Source: Euglena gracilis
Taxonomy: Eukaryota > Euglenida > Euglenophyceae > Euglenales
DNA length: 64,000 nt
Direction: 5' to 3'
Assembly: GCA_039621445.1 (NCBI GenBank)
Contig: CP154956.1
Location: 91,669,934-91,733,933 of the forward strand
The position numbers were made by a program, and so were the translations under genes. The notes below the pieces were generated by a model that had not been told where the DNA came from, did not search any database, and saw only the letters and a program-made list of their open reading frames with translations. This document shows, piece by piece, positions 36,573-46,327 of this stretch. The first letter of the stretch is position 1. Every line of letters begins with the position of its first letter.

Positions 36573-37676
36573 CTAATTCCCCACAGCCCAATGAAGCGCC
36601 TTGTCAACTTGATGGAAGCCCAGATGCCCCAGCCCCCCCCCCCAAGTAGACGATTTTTTGACAGTTTTACGTGGTGCCGAATCCTTAGGAGCTGCAGCAG
36701 TGGATGCCCTTTTGGGCTGCCTCCCCAGCGGTGGTGAAAATGAAGAAATAGGCCCCAAGGAACGCCGCGTTGAAGTGTTTTCTGGAATATATTGAAATTT
36801 GCTCCTGGCATATTGTTGTTGGCTCCTTGGACGATGTTTTTTTGGGATGGGCGCGATGCGCATGAACTTTTCAAAACGCAGCAAGAGGCTGATGCTTGGG
36901 TGAAGACGCGACAGGGGAAGGAATAAATGCGGCTTCACAGACTGGTTGGTTTTTGTAATCTTTCTGTGTTCCACTGCTGCCATGTTCTGCCATGTTTGTA
37001 GCGAGCCGCTTTGTGTTCCAACCCTGAAAGCTGTGTCGGAGGGACTTGCAGCAAGGGGAAATGGGCAATGGAAAAGGCCTGGGCCCTCTTCCTCGGAATC
37101 TGAGGAAACTGGACCGCGTTCAGCCCAGTGGTTTGGTCCTGCTGGTGCGGAAGCGGAGGAGGAGGCGGACAGTGGCGGAGGCGCCAGGTTGAAGACAGCA
37201 GCTGATTGATTCACCGCCATGAAAGCTGCCCCAGGATCTGAAGGCGAAGTCGGTCCTGGATTTGACTCGATATCTCCATCATTGCAAAAATCCCGCATCC
37301 ATGAACTTTGTGCTTGCAATGAGGACATTTTGAAGACCTGGATCACAAATTGTGGAACCATGGAGAGAAAGCCAGGGAGGGGATGGAAAGGGGACGAATG
37401 AGGATGGGAGATGGGGGCGAAAGGTAGCTCGGGATCTTGGAGATTGAGGTTGGTGGGCGAAAGTGAATGGTGGAGGGTGGGCCGTGGTGGGGACGGGGTT
37501 GGGCACATTTTGGGGTGGGAGGGGGGCGAGCCAGCAGTGGGGACTGCGGCAGCACCATGGTGCCGTGGAGGAGTGTGTTGGATGTGGTGGTTAAATTGAA
37601 GATGACCTGGAACGTCGCCAGGTCCTGTTTCTGTGTGGAAAAGGATTTTGTCGTGACACCTCGACACGCCTTGCAT
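36573..37676 (-). CDS. ORF with 2A-like ribosome-skipping peptide
   Basis: The open frame extends to GTG 37685; first ATG at 37676, alternative ATG at 37328. It encodes DFCNDGDIESNPGP at 37292..37251, matching the 2A consensus D(V/I)ExNPGP, whose last Gly-Pro bond is skipped on the ribosome. With the 37328 start the 2A sits within the first ~26 residues, the usual place in 2A-bearing non-LTR retrotransposons. Downstream is a Ser/Pro/Ala-rich region, an acidic SDSEEEGPG, and a basic tail (PIPKKHRPRSQQQYARSK; APRKTVKKSST). No RT or known domain is seen. It may be the 5' part of a decayed retroelement or a host gene exon. Confidence 0.5.
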   Translation of the reverse strand: MQGVSRCHDKILFHTETGPGDVPGHLQFNHHIQHTPPRHHGAAAVPTAGSPPSHPKMCPTPSPPRPTLHHSLSPTNLNLQDPELPFAPISHPHSSPFHPLPGFLSMVPQFVIQVFKMSSLQAQSSWMRDFCNDGDIESNPGPTSPSDPGAAFMAVNQSAAVFNLAPPPLSASSSASAPAGPNHWAERGPVSSDSEEEGPGLFHCPFPLAASPSDTAFRVGTQSGSLQTWQNMAAVEHRKITKTNQSVKPHLFLPLSRLHPSISLLLRFEKFMRIAPIPKKHRPRSQQQYARSKFQYIPENTSTRRSLGPISSFSPPLGRQPKRASTAAAPKDSAPRKTVKKSSTWGGGLGHLGFHQVDKALHWAVGN

Positions 37677-37685
37677 ACGCGACAC

Positions 37686-38827
37686 TTTGCGGCTGTGTCT
37701 TTTGAATTCTTAACTGACCAGACCTGTGATTTATGGTTGCAGTAGTTTGTTGGGAACCAAGTTGACAATTGTGATTCCTGTTCTGGGGATCTGGCAAAAT
37801 CGACAATGTAAGCGCTGTTGGTCAACTCTCTTCGCAGGACAAAACTCGCGTCAAAAACACCTGTCGAGAAAAGTCTGTTCGACCTGCACTGACTATCGGG
37901 ATTTCGTCGGACGACAATTTACTTCTCGACATTCATGCCAGTTGAGATTGCAAAGGGGGAGGTAACAGGGAGGATTTGGGTCAGATCTCAACACTTAATT
38001 TCTCCATCTAAGTGGTAGCAAAACCGACCTGCAAGCCCCAACCTGTTGCCCGTTCACCCCTTGGGCACGGGGTGTCGATCGCCCCTCCAAAGTTCATTTT
38101 GAGGAACCGCAAACCCCCGAGGGGGGGAACTATGGGCAGGCAGGTAAGCAGGGCGCTTTCGAACCCCCCGGGGGTGGTCAGGGTTTTGGGGTTGTTGGTG
38201 CTCCAACACGCCCCCGGCACCGCACGCGCCGGGCCCGAAAATGCCCCTTTTCAAAGAAAAGTTGGCTAGGTCGGCAGGCAACGGGGTCCATCCCTGACCC
38301 CCGGGGAAGGGGTGCCTCTTATGGGCTGGCACCTCATGGCACAAGGCACTCCGTCGAGTGTTGGGGAAAAGAAGTCTGTTAGGGCCCAGGGGTTCCTCCT
38401 TTTTCTCCTTTCCTTTGTGTTGGACGAAGGCGTTGTTCATTTTGTTGGAGAAGACGTTGGAGTCGTTGGAGTCCCCCCCAAAGTTGTTCCCTGGCCCAAC
38501 GTGGCACATGGCGGCATTTGGCGGATAATGGCATTTCGCTCTTGGGGAAGCAGCCAGACAGTTATGCAGTGTCCTCCCCGCCAGGTGTCATACACCACCT
38601 CCGGGGCTCTTGCATGTTCCTCCTCCCCCCCCGACCAACACCGCCCAAGCCAGCGATTGACATATGGCATTGCCGCTGCCCCCTGCACTAGCCTACTCTT
38701 CTTTCCATGCCATTCTTTAGTGTTGAATTCAGGACCGTATGCTACTTTTTATGATTTTTAATCAGGAATTTCGTTCCTCACAAATGTGATCGTATTGGGG
38801 TAGGAAGAGGAAATGGTAGCACCACCT

Positions 38828-38830
<3 letters not shown>
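37686..38830. other. no gene assigned
   Basis: A short minus-strand frame upstream of the 2A ORF (near 37670..37720) has CRVCKACRG, a possible fragment of a Cys motif in another frame. Otherwise, short frames on both strands without domains. C- and G-rich patches near 38100..38250. Confidence 0.35.
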
Positions 38831-38867
<37 letters not shown>

Positions 38868-39023
38868 CGCGCACGCGCACGCGCAAGCGCACGCACGCGC
38901 GCACGCACACACGCGCACGCACTCACACACGTGCGCGCGCACACACACCACACACCACACACCACACACCACACACCACACACCACACACCACACACCAC
39001 ACACCACCACCAGTGGTCCACCA

Positions 39024-39104
<81 letters not shown>

Positions 39105-39126
39105 GCGCACACAACACACAACACAC

Positions 39127-39166
<40 letters not shown>

Positions 39167-39200
39167 ACACACCACACACCACACCACACACACACGCAAA
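38831..39200. repeat. CA microsatellite with higher-order CACACACCA units
   Basis: About 370 bases of (CA)n interrupted by GC-containing (GCGCACGC) and CCACACA segments; around 38950..39005 the 10-base unit ACACACCACA dominates. All open frames here (Thr/His or Cys/Val only) are artefacts. Confidence 0.97.
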
Positions 39201-40182
39201 TGGAAAAGGGCCAACACCCCTCTGGGTAAGGCCAACGGAAATCAAAGTGAAACCACCCAAGTGACAGGCGGGTGTAACGGCTCGCCGTGACCCATCCCGA
39301 GGGCGAAGAACAGCACGCCGACACGGGCGACGCGCTCACACGGGCGACGTGCGGGCACGACACGCGCGAAACTTGTACGAGCCGTGCCGAGCTATACCTT
39401 AAAAAAAAATACCCAAACCGTACTTCGAATCCCACCAAATTCAAAAAGTGCCAAAAAATGGTCAGAAACATCCAAAACGTCAAAAAAAAATGCAATTATA
39501 TGTCTTTTTCATTTTTGTGGAACAAAAAAAGTTGGCGGAAATGACCCAGAAGTTGCCAAAAATGGTAAAAAATATGCATTCAATTTTTTTTGTGCAAAAC
39601 CTTGTTGGCTTTTTTTTAAAGAAAAACATTGCTAATTTTTTTTAAAAAAAGAAAAAAAGCAGCATCCAAAAAAAACAAGCTGCCAAGTATGTTGTCCTTC
39701 CATTGGAGGGGGTGAATCTCGGACACGAGTCACAGGAGGATCCCACACCGCGGTTATCACCACGGTTACGTGGGCAAGGCGCCCTCTGTTGTTGTTAATT
39801 GCGCACTTTCTTTTTTTGGTTTACTCCTTTGCTTGTGTTTCCTGAAATTTTTGTCTGTCAAAAGGGTTTTCTTCTTGCCATGTTCTGAAAACTGTCACCC
39901 CCCCCCCCAGGGCTGTACGGGAATCCCCTCAACCTGGGGGCCAACCCCCCCCACCAGGGCTTTCCGTATTCCTGGCGGAGAGGTACATGGTGGGGGAAAT
40001 CTGAGACAAATTATAAACGACCCTGCACAGAGAACGCGAAGGCGTTATACCCAGATTTATTTTTAGCTAATTGTTGCCTGTACTGCGACAGGTTGTCAAT
40101 CGTCAGCCTCTGGTCAGCGGGGTCCTGTGGGAAGACAGTAGTGTAAAACTGCTGACAGACGGGATTTTTACCTCCTCTGGCT
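39201..40182. other. no gene seen
   Basis: GACACGGGCGACG-type repeats near 39318..39360, then A- and T-run rich sequence to about 39680, then unique sequence. No recognisable coding region. Confidence 0.35.
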
Positions 40183-40383
40183 TCACTGCTGCAGCATATT
40201 GGAGATGCTCAGCCGGGAGGGGTTCTTCTTTGGGAAGTGGGGCAGGTGGTGCAACACCGCCGTCCACAATGACCTAGGGTGAGTGGAAAAGTAAATTTCA
40301 AGCTGGTGGATCTGCAAAACCTCGTCATCCGAACTGTCCAACAGTTCCACAACCCGTGGCTCTTCTTTCTTCGGCGTCAACAA
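40183..40383 (-). other. possible exon fragment with a SUMO-interacting-like motif
   Basis: A short frame encodes KKEEPRVVELLDSSDDEVLQ. A hydrophobic core (VVELL) followed by acidic/Ser residues resembles a SUMO-interaction motif. No start or partners seen; it may be chance. Confidence 0.2.
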
Positions 40384-40734
40384 GGTTCGGGTAGAACTGG
40401 GAATGCCTGTGGGCAGCCGCCTCCGCTAAGGAATACCCGTATGCGAGGTGAAATTAGAATGTGAAAATGTACACCTTTTGGAGAGCTTCCGCTGCCTGAT
40501 GACAAACGTCGTCTTGGGGAGCACAATAATACTTTTCCGTATTGTGTGGGCACATGCCCACAGTCTTTGCCGCCCGATGCGGCCCCAACTTGTCCACCAA
40601 AGCCGACACCACCGGGCGGCGGGCCATTCTTTGAAGACAATTGGCCGGTCAAGCACGTCCCGGCTGCCCCACAAAACGTTGCATAAGTTGCCTTGACGGG
40701 ACCTGGGTTCAGGACAGAACCGGCGTCCCCCCCA

Positions 40735-40822
40735 CGGGTTTTACGGACGCTGGTTTTGTCCTAAAACCCGGCGTTAGGAACGCCGGTTTTGCCCAAAACC
40801 CGGCGTCCGGTTTTCATTCCTA
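40735..40822. repeat. ACCGGCGT palindrome family, site 1
   Basis: Alternating AAACCCGGCGT and ACGCCGGTTTT motifs in both orientations: an imperfect hairpin cluster related to three further sites downstream. Confidence 0.6.
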
Positions 40823-41015
40823 ATAATGTCACCAAAAGTGCCCAAAAGTGGCCCTAAGGTGCTGGTAGGTGCCGAGATACGTTAAAATAAACTGTCCCCG
40901 TTTTCGCCCCTCCAACGCCACCAACTGCGGCGTTGTCCGTCGACTTGTCCAACGCTCCGAACCCCTTCCGCACCGCAACCGAGGTGATCTGCGACGACCC
41001 GAGTCCAAGCTGCCG

Positions 41016-41180
41016 ATGGGCGATGCTGATCGCTGCCCCAACTGTGGCGGCGTAATGGGTCTGCGCGGTGGGAAGCGCAAAGTTGTTTGTGACTCCTGTC
41101 ACTTGCCGTGGCACTTTACGTGTGCTGGGTTGGTGCTCCCACCCCGCTATAGCTCCTGGGTTTGTCCTGATTGTAAGTAA
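41016..41180 (+). CDS. PHD-finger micro-ORF or exon (54 aa)
   Basis: ATG at 41016, TAA at 41178. Cys/His spacing is that of a PHD finger (C4HC3): CPNC, VVCDSC, HLPWHFTC, WVCPDC, with the conserved Trp two residues before the last Cys pair. PHD fingers read histone H3 tails and also occur in some retroelement ORF1 proteins. The last codons overlap GTAAGT, a consensus 5' splice donor, so this could be one exon of a longer gene rather than a complete protein. The frame is open upstream to about 40869 without a clear domain. Confidence 0.5.
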   Translation: MGDADRCPNCGGVMGLRGGKRKVVCDSCHLPWHFTCAGLVLPPRYSSWVCPDCK

Positions 41181-41384
41181 GCTGTTGACGCCCCTCTGAC
41201 TGCAATACGTTTTGCTATTGTTTATTAGCCGCGGCTGTGGCACTAGCCTGTTTGCCTAGCACCTTACACCCTCCGTTCTGTGTCCCAAAGTATTTTGCAC
41301 TAGCAACTGCAAACAAAGCCTTTTCTGCCACATTTTGCTGTCTGTTTTGCTCCCTGGAAATGACTGCCACATTTCGGCTTCCCG

Positions 41385-41470
41385 TCCGAAACGGCGTTCT
41401 GGACGCCGGTTCGGCGCAGAAATTTCTGCGCCGAACCGGCGCGCCGGTTCGGCCGGGAAGCCAGAGCCCC
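41385..41470. repeat. ACCGGCGT palindrome family, site 2
   Basis: Contains a perfect 38-base palindrome at 41404..41441 (half: CGCCGGTTCGGCGCAGAAA), flanked by further CCGGTTCGG motifs. Confidence 0.85.
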
Positions 41471-41627
41471 AATACACGGTTTCAAAAACAAAAACAGTAA
41501 GGTAAACTCACGGTGGGTAGCACTGCTTCACCCAGACCGTGCCCCGTGCCCAGAGAAACGTCTCTTTGACCCTCGCCACAAGGAGAACCTCCTCGTGACT
41601 CCCTGTGCGCCCACAGGTCAGCGGTTG

Positions 41628-42200
41628 CTATACTGAGGGGTTTACAAAGAGGTGTTCGGTGACGGGGTGAGAGGTTACTGGAAATGCCTTCTTTGGCGTG
41701 CTAGTGTCGTTACTGCTACGAGTGGAAAATGAGCGAGGCTCACCTTCAATGTATAATGCTTGGGGGGAGGGGTGTGTGGCACTTGTTGCCTTTGTTGGCG
41801 TGTTTGTCTCGGGTGGTTCTTGCCTTCCTTGGTGTGTGTGTGTGTCGTGCGGGGGAGGAGGTTGTGTGGCTGACGGACTGTTTGCGCTTGAGTTGGTTGG
41901 ATTGGACTGTATCCTGTTGGGACAACGGTGTTGGTGCTGAGGTTTGTTGCCCAGCCTTATGACGTCCTTGCCGTCGTTTTCAAAGTTTGCAATGAAATGG
42001 GGTTTGTATTTAGTTTGAGTAGGGAGAGTGTGAGCCTCTGGAGGAGGTGTCTTGTGGATGGTTCGTTGTAGAAGCACCACGAGTTGTTTCGGTATCTCTT
42101 TGGCTAGTGTCAGGGAGAGGCCTTGCAAGACCTCTGCTTTTGTTTGGCGTTGCTGCCAGCCCTCACGCTGCCCCAGCAAGGCTTTGAGGAGGGTGGACAT
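41628..42200 (-). CDS. hypothetical 190-aa protein
   Basis: ATG at 42200. The first ~65 residues look globular (LLKALLGQREGW, LSLTLAKEIPKQLVVLLQ), followed by a His/Pro/Thr/Ser-rich tail. Not recognised. It lies just downstream of a frame with a non-LTR-like motif (42286..42555), so it may be part of the same relic. Could equally be a chance frame. Confidence 0.25.
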   Translation of the reverse strand: MSTLLKALLGQREGWQQRQTKAEVLQGLSLTLAKEIPKQLVVLLQRTIHKTPPPEAHTLPTQTKYKPHFIANFENDGKDVIRLGNKPQHQHRCPNRIQSNPTNSSANSPSATQPPPPHDTHTHQGRQEPPETNTPTKATSATHPSPQALYIEGEPRSFSTRSSNDTSTPKKAFPVTSHPVTEHLFVNPSV

Positions 42201-42285
42201 CAGTGTGCGGCCTTCCTAACTCAGTCCCCCGAAGCAGTCAAGCACAAAGGCAGTGAGCCGCCACCCACGCCTTGCACAGGCGGCA

Positions 42286-42555
42286 TCATATTTCCGATGT
42301 TTTCGGCGTGCGTGTGGCGGTGCTCGGTGTGGCTGCAGCCCACGCCATCACATGGGGCTGGCATTGGCTTGCGAAGCGGACTTGATCCTGTGGAGGCAAT
42401 TGTCGGTTTAGCAGCGCTTGTCGTGCAGTGGAAAGTTGGCCGTTCCACCATTTCTGAGAATTGCGGGGGCTCTGGGTGTTTTGGATTAGAGACAAGTCCT
42501 CCAGCCATTGTGGAAGTGGAGCTGTGGTTCCGAGGGTGCTGGAAGCGTCTCGCAA
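42286..42555 (-). pseudogene. possible non-LTR retroelement fragment
   Basis: A short frame contains RFASQCQPHVMAWAAATPS. A similar pattern (R..S..gA.AWL.a.Ps) is common in the region downstream of RT in many non-LTR-like proteins of algae, oomycetes and fungi. Weak evidence; no RT is visible nearby. Confidence 0.25.
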
Positions 42556-42713
42556 ACAATCCAGGGTGTCTGCAGGAGCACGGGGGAAGGCTGATGCCCA
42601 CGGCGAAAGTAATCAACGATGCTGGCAATTCGAGCATGCCAAGGGGGTCGGCCATTAAACACCTCCACAAACACAATAAGACCGGGGTATCATTTTTGGG
42701 TCCGCTGCTGTAA

Positions 42714-43196
42714 AACTGCAGGGGTGGTCTTAGTTTGGGGTGTCTTATTTTGGATTATTTTGACTCACCCGTGCACGAAAACACCATTTTCCATGTCCTT
42801 CGACTTCAATCTGCACCATGTGTAAATTGGTTCAATTTAACTTTTTCCCGATTGTTTACTCAAAAATCACTTTCTGTCTGAAATTGGGGTTTTGGTATTT
42901 TTTCAGGAGAAAGTTTCACCGTCTCCTGCGCCTCGTGACGTGATGCTTTTTTTGTGTTTTGGCTTGATCGGCTTAGGGGGTCTTATTTTTGGAGGGCTTG
43001 TTTTTTGGGGGGGCTCTTATTTTTGGGGGGTTACCCCCCTCCATTTTTCTGACCACCCCCTCGACATAGCAAAATGGGAACCCCCTTAGTGGCCGAGGGT
43101 CCTCGTCGGCGGTGCCTCCAAAACCCTATGCTAAAAAAAAATCGACATTTGGCGCTTATCATGGATAAGTTTCCCTTGGGAAGTTTCTATATCGAG
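42714..43196. other. no gene seen
   Basis: Unique sequence with GGGGTCTTATTTTTGG-type repeats near 42977..43030, similar in flavour to the 45281 hairpin. Confidence 0.4.
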
Positions 43197-43318
43197 AACT
43201 GTGTCCCAGACGCCGGTTCGGGCGGGAAACCTGTGCCTGGGACGCCGGTTCGGGCGGTAGCCCGAACCGGCGTCCCAGGCACAGGTTTCCCGACCGAACC
43301 GGCGTCTGGGACACAGTT
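43197..43318. repeat. 122-bp near-perfect palindrome (ACCGGCGT family, site 3)
   Basis: Arms 43197..43255 and 43260..43318 (59 bases each) with a GGTA loop and a single mismatch. Each arm carries two direct copies of GGGACGCCGGTTCGGGC-like sequence. Able to form a long hairpin or cruciform. Related motifs continue to about 43375. Confidence 0.95.
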
Positions 43319-43913
43319 TTTGAAACCGTGGCTAGGGGGCTCCGGTTTCATGCCCGAACCGGCGGCTAGGGAATCACGGCCAATTTCGCCCAAAATACCC
43401 ATGTTTGGGGCAGTTTTGGGCAATTTTGGTCCAAATGGGTCGCCGGTCAAAAATGGCGCATTTCATACTTATGAAGGCATGTTACCCATTACAGGCGGTG
43501 GCTGAAAACGTCCCCCCCCCTAGGGCCGCATTTTTCGGACCATTTCAGTGGAGGGGAATTTTCGGACTGGCCGTGTCACAGAGAACCATGGAATCTAAAC
43601 CTAAGATGGACATAGCACCTGTTGGTGCACGAAACTCAAATATGGTTGTTTGTTGAAGACCATTTTGCATTGGACTACAAAATTTGTTTCATGATGGTTC
43701 AAAAGGACAAAAAATCGCTACCACGGCATGTATAAAAAAAGGAATTCCTTCCAAAAAGCCCTTGCCTTGCGCCTTTGTTGACTTTTTTGGAGGGGGGGAC
43801 CGGGCTTTTTCAAGGGGGGGGGGATTTTCGGACCCCTGGAAGCATAAGGTAGAACCGCCAAAATCAGGCCGATTTGAGGGGGGGGGGGAAGTTTTCAGCC
43901 ACTGCTAGTAACC
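43319..43913. other. no gene seen
   Basis: Unique sequence with two G-runs (about 43790 and 43818) each followed by a CGGACC-type stretch. No coding evidence. Confidence 0.4.
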
Positions 43914-44271
43914 GAAAGCTCTTTTAAAGGGCTTTCGACAGATGGCCACAGGATTCGGCCATAATGCATGCAGCGCTTATTTTCAGCGATCGTGTATTCC
44001 AAAATTTGACATCCTAATTTGTCAAATCCCACAGCTCAGGTTGCATATTGCATATGAAACGAAAGGTCTCGCCAACACATTTCGCTTGGTGCCCACAGAA
44101 CTCAGCCAGATTGCAAAGCGTCCTCAAAATCAACGATCGCATTTTTCCGCATTTTTCGGACCCCATTTGCATATCTGAAATTCCACTTTTCAGCTGCCAT
44201 GTAGCCATCGATCGAAAGCTCTTCTCAAGGGCTTTCTGCAGATGGCCTTAGATTTCTGCCATGCTGCATGG
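43914..44271 (+). repeat. ~60-bp direct repeat, two copies 300 bases apart
   Basis: 43914..43972 and 44213..44271 share CGAAAGCTCTTYTMAAGGGCTTTC and ARATGGCC with the following ATGCTGCATG-like end. Each copy contains a small internal hairpin (GAAAGCTCTT/AAGGGCTTTC). Confidence 0.65.
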
Positions 44272-44434
44272 TATTCTATTTCAGAAATTCTCCAAAACTG
44301 GCCAAAAGGAAATTGTTGCTCAAAACCCCCCAATTTCTGGCCCAAGACCACCCAAAAACTGCTCAAATATAGTTTTCACCCGTCCACAAACCCTTTTGGA
44401 AACTTTTTGGCACTTTTTATTTTGGGTCCCCCAG

Positions 44435-44560
44435 ACGCAGGTTTCACGCCCGAACCGGCGTCTGGGACGCCGGTTCGGCGCAGAAAATTCCCGCCCGAAC
44501 CGGCGTCCCAGACGCCGGTTCGGGCATGAAACCGGAGCCCCCAGACACGGTTTCAACATG
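44435..44560. repeat. ACCGGCGT palindrome family, site 4
   Basis: Alternating CCCGAACCGGCGTCTGGGA and GACGCCGGTTCGGGC; flanked by GGTTTCACGCCC and GGGCATGAAACC. Clearly related to 43197..43375. Confidence 0.8.
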
Positions 44561-44816
44561 AGGATCGTATTTGAAGTGATGCTAATTCCGCCCCAAATCA
44601 GGAATCAGCCACCTCAATCAATCAAAGTTGAACCTAAGGTTGATAATTTTTGAAAAAGGAGGCAACCATTATGAGCTGAAGAGAGCAACTGTCCACAGGG
44701 GGAATTCAAACGAAGATCATCGTGTGAATTAAAAGAGAATTTTGATCTCTGCCTGCCACTGGAAGGTACCCTGCAACCGCGGTGTGGGCTCCGGCCGGGT
44801 AACCCCCCCTGATGGT

Positions 44817-44883
44817 CCCCCCCCCCTAATTGGCTAATTGGGGGCCCGAAGGAGCCCGGCCATCAGCCAAATAAGGGGGGGGT
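44817..44883. repeat. poly-C/poly-G bounded hairpin, copy 3
   Basis: C-run with TAATTGGCTAATTGGGGGCC, answered by GGCCATCAGCCAAATAAGGGGGGG. Confidence 0.5.
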
Positions 44884-45280
44884 GAGGGTACTCCTGTCCC
44901 TTGTCCAGTTCAACACCCCTCCATCTCTCTCTTCTCCACTCCGCCAGGCTCGGCAGAACGATGCGCCTTACTGATGGAGGCAGTTGAAAGCTTTTGCAAA
45001 GGGTCAGCCCGCTGTGTGCATGATGGCTGAATCCTGTGGCTATCTGTCAAAAACCCTTGGCGGTTTTTGCCACCCCCATCGGATGAATTTTTTTGGACTC
45101 ACGCAGACCACTTGCCCGGGCTCCTCAGGATGCGCGGACATCGGTTGTTGTCCATCGGTTGACGGCGTGCGGGGCTATGCAGTTTGGCCTTCGGCATTGC
45201 TTTAAGGTTGGACAAATACTGTTCATTCAACCTCGTGAACGAATAAAACCAATCAATCTCCCCAATCCGACAAATACCAT
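44884..45280. other. no gene seen
   Basis: Unique sequence; short frames without domains. Confidence 0.4.
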
Positions 45281-45347
45281 GCCCCCCCATATAAGACCCC
45301 CCCCCTTGGGATTTTGGCTCCCGAGGGGGGTCTTATATGGGGGGGGC
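45281..45347. repeat. poly-C/poly-G bounded hairpin, copy 4
   Basis: GCCCCCCCATATAAGACCCC is answered by GGGGTCTTATATGGGGGGGC around a ~20-base loop; the arms are nearly perfect. Confidence 0.85.
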
Positions 45348-45409
45348 AGGTAGTAGACTATTTTCACCCTTAGAGTTTTCTTTGCTCCATTCCACCCTTT
45401 TTAAGAAAC

Positions 45410-45600
45410 ATAATATTAACCTATAAATAATATAATATACATGGTGAATAGATATTATTCATTAAATGCTATACCAGGTCGTATTATATTTATTATAATA
45501 TGCACTAAAGTAGGTAAGTTAGGAGAATAGATATTATTCATTAAATTCTACACCAGGTTCGTATTATATTTATTACTATAATATAAACTAAAGTAAAGTC
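45410..45600 (+). repeat. AT-rich tandem duplication (~80 bp twice)
   Basis: GAATAGATATTATTCATTAAA begins both copies (about 45445 and 45526), each ending in ATTATATTTATTA and AACTAAAGTA. Base composition is far more AT-rich than the surroundings. Confidence 0.8.
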
Positions 45601-45607
45601 TCCTTCG

Positions 45608-46327
45608 GTGGAACATTGGCATGCCATTGAGCGACGTTGCCTCCACCAGTGGCTTGCTCTGCCCAGAATCCAGAGGATTGTGGATGTCACGGGTCATCAC
45701 CTGTTGTGCTGCAAATTCAACAACCTTTACAAGTGGCACACGGCTGCCCAATATTTTCTCACTTCCTTGGCGCAACGTTGTGGCTTCCAGGCCAAGAAAG
45801 AGCAACGGGCTGAATGACAACACCCGCCCCGGCGATGTTTTTATTCCACGGCTGGACAGTGACGGACCCGTGGCAATCGACGTCGCTATTCACCGTCACT
45901 TCTCTTTCTTCAGCCATGGCTCCTAAAATGCGCCAGACTATGTTGGCTTTCAAGCCTGTGTCTGTCTTTCCGGACAGCCGGCTCGAAGGAGCCGTGGTTG
46001 TTCCGTAACCTGTTGATCGTGTTCCAAACGAGCAAACAGCCCCTGAAACCGTCCCCCTTCGAAAAGCCAAATGTGTTCTTTTACACTCCACAAAGAATGA
46101 AATTGTGAAATTGCCACACATCTTTGGCGGAGACATGTGCACAGTTCCCAGAGGTTTGTGAAAAAACCGTTCGCCACTTGGAGAAGAAAAGAAAGTTGTA
46201 TGAGGATGCAATGCACGCAGGGAAAGGCGGCCAAAAACTTCGGTGTCCGTTGATCAAGTACCGTGCGCTGGGAGAGAAGCTGTACAACTTTTTCATTTTG
46301 ATCCGTGATGCCAAAGGCCTGGAATGA
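45608..46327 (+). pseudogene. degenerate non-LTR retroelement C-terminal region
   Basis: Pieces in shifting frames: GHHLLCCKFNNLYKWHTA with SLAQRCGFQAKKEQ, then RPGDVFIPRLDSDGPVAIDV, then a C-terminal LEKKRKLYEDAMHAGKG. The order and motifs (a CC..H block, then RP.DV..P....G....DV) resemble a conserved region found after RT in many non-LTR-like proteins of algae, fungi and oomycetes. No RT is present upstream; the AT-rich duplication abuts its start. Weakly supported and certainly not intact. Confidence 0.35.

Noticed and set aside
38762-39495. Long Cys/Val and Thr/His open frames
   Set aside because: Direct translation of the CA microsatellite in various frames.
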